Positions 34,272 to 34,632 of a DNA stretch of 34,632 nt are shown in pieces. The DNA comes from Nostoc sp. KVJ20 (GTDB taxonomy: Bacteria; Cyanobacteriota; Cyanobacteriia; Cyanobacteriales; Nostocaceae). Under the pieces are notes generated by a model that saw only the letters and a list, made by a program, of their open reading frames with translations, was not told the DNA's origin and did no database searches. The stretch lies in assembly GCF_001712795.1 (NCBI RefSeq), contig NZ_KV757575.1, positions 1 through 34,632 on the forward strand, written 5' to 3'. The translations under genes were made by a program, and so were the position numbers. How positions within the stretch are numbered: position 1 is the stretch's first letter; every line of letters begins with the position of its first letter.

Positions 34272-34441
34272 GTAATTTTCCTAGTGTAAAAGCTAAAGAT
34301 TTTGTTAAAGTTATTGAAAAATTAGGTTTTCATCTTGTGGGATGGGCGTCTCGCCACTGGTGTCAACTTAACGCGAAACCCTTGACAAAACGGGCTTACC
34401 ATCACGATCTGCGTTACCCCACCCTAACCCTCCCCTTATAA
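34268..34441 (+). pseudogene. hicA: Truncated hicA toxin gene
   Basis: The frame starts as HicA does (MSNFPSVKAKDFVKVIEKLGFHL) but after about 24 codons, near 34339, it runs into repeat-like DNA (GATGGGCGTCTCGCCAC) and ends at 34441. It gives 57 codons. The HicA GSH motif, with the catalytic histidine, and the C-terminal strands are missing, so no active toxin is expected. Confidence 0.72.
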
Positions 34442-34451
34442 AGGGGAGGGA
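34429..34451. repeat. Palindromic repeat downstream of the hicA fragment
   Basis: CCCTCCCCTT and its complement AAGGGGAGGG flank a three-base centre, giving a perfect 10-bp stem. A similar CCCCCCTT motif follows at about 34470-34477. It resembles the arms within the MITE-like element at 33855. It contains the stop codon of the broken hicA frame. Confidence 0.7.
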
Positions 34452-34590
34452 ACTGAATTTTCTTGTTTCCCCCCTTGTAAAGGCTATCCATTACCCGGAT
34501 CTTTCTCAACAAAACGTAAAAATACTTAAATAAAGCCGAAAAGGTTGATAGATATAGTTTTGAGGAGGAGAAAACAGAGGGGAATGAAAA

Positions 34591-34632
34591 ATGGAAAGGT
34601 GGGCAGCATCGGAATTGAGGTATGTAAATTTG
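34591..34632 (+). CDS. Partial CDS: likely start of an IS4/Tn5-type transposase, cut by the window edge
   Basis: Fourteen codons read MERWAASELRYVNL. This resembles the N-terminal DNA-binding motif of Tn5-like IS4-family transposases, in which a W..EL....LGDKRR pattern begins the protein. A GAGGGG ribosome-binding-like sequence precedes the ATG by about nine bases. If correct, an insertion sequence begins within roughly 34480-34590 and continues right of the window. With so few residues visible the call is tentative. Confidence 0.5.
   Translation, partial: MERWAASELRYVNL

Overview
The window looks like chromosomal DNA of a filamentous, heterocyst-forming cyanobacterium (Nostocales, Nostoc/Anabaena type). 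The basis is the very frequent HIP1 octamer GCGATCGC, many heptanucleotide tandem repeats (STRRs) and short dispersed repeats, a kaiA-kaiB-kaiC cluster followed by a TolC-like gene that matches the Anabaena kai-hgdD arrangement, a Ycf20 gene and a plant/cyanobacterial glycerate kinase. I saw no rRNA, tRNA or CRISPR array.

Layout. 1-871 holds only repeats: a 63-bp tandem array, a large hairpin, a probable MITE and an STRR. 872-7912 is a divergent two-partner secretion pair: a TpsB/ShlB-type outer-membrane transporter (minus strand) and a 1682-residue partner (plus strand). The partner is a remarkable fusion: a complete family-2 glycosyltransferase, an internal signal peptide, a TPS/haemagglutinin secretion domain, a beta-helix, and a C-terminal CHAT caspase-like protease. 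7991-10474 has a small membrane protein and typA/bipA with a clear terminator.

10590-15490 is an accessory island: an unrecognised three-gene operon with an HNH nuclease and two small helical proteins, an antitoxin gene with a toxin remnant, a BrnT/BrnA toxin-antitoxin pair, a DUF29 protein, a Uma2-family nuclease-like protein and an orphan DNA methyltransferase. Within and just beyond it lie five copies of a 21-24 nt element, each splitting a HIP1 site at the same point. One pair of homologous flanks is reciprocally occupied and empty, and one insertion adds seven codons in frame to an antitoxin.

15564-18133 carries a channel-like protein with two Rossmann domains and an uncharacterised protein. 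18240-27066 is the circadian clock region: hgdD (heterocyst glycolipid export), kaiC, kaiB and a short kaiA on the minus strand, with a hybrid histidine kinase transcribed divergently from kaiA. 27160-31605 holds a family-39 membrane glycosyltransferase with a repeat insert in its coding sequence, an anchored unknown protein, Ycf20 and glycerate 3-kinase.

31685-34632 is again accessory: a TIR-GUN4 fusion, two MITE-like elements, a PD-(D/E)XK-type protein, a HicB antitoxin whose hicA toxin is truncated, and what appears to be the first 14 codons of an IS4-type transposase running off the right edge. The strongest candidates for undescribed biology are the GT2-TPS-CHAT fusion, the HIP1-directed 21-nt elements, the TIR-GUN4 protein and the HNH three-gene operon.
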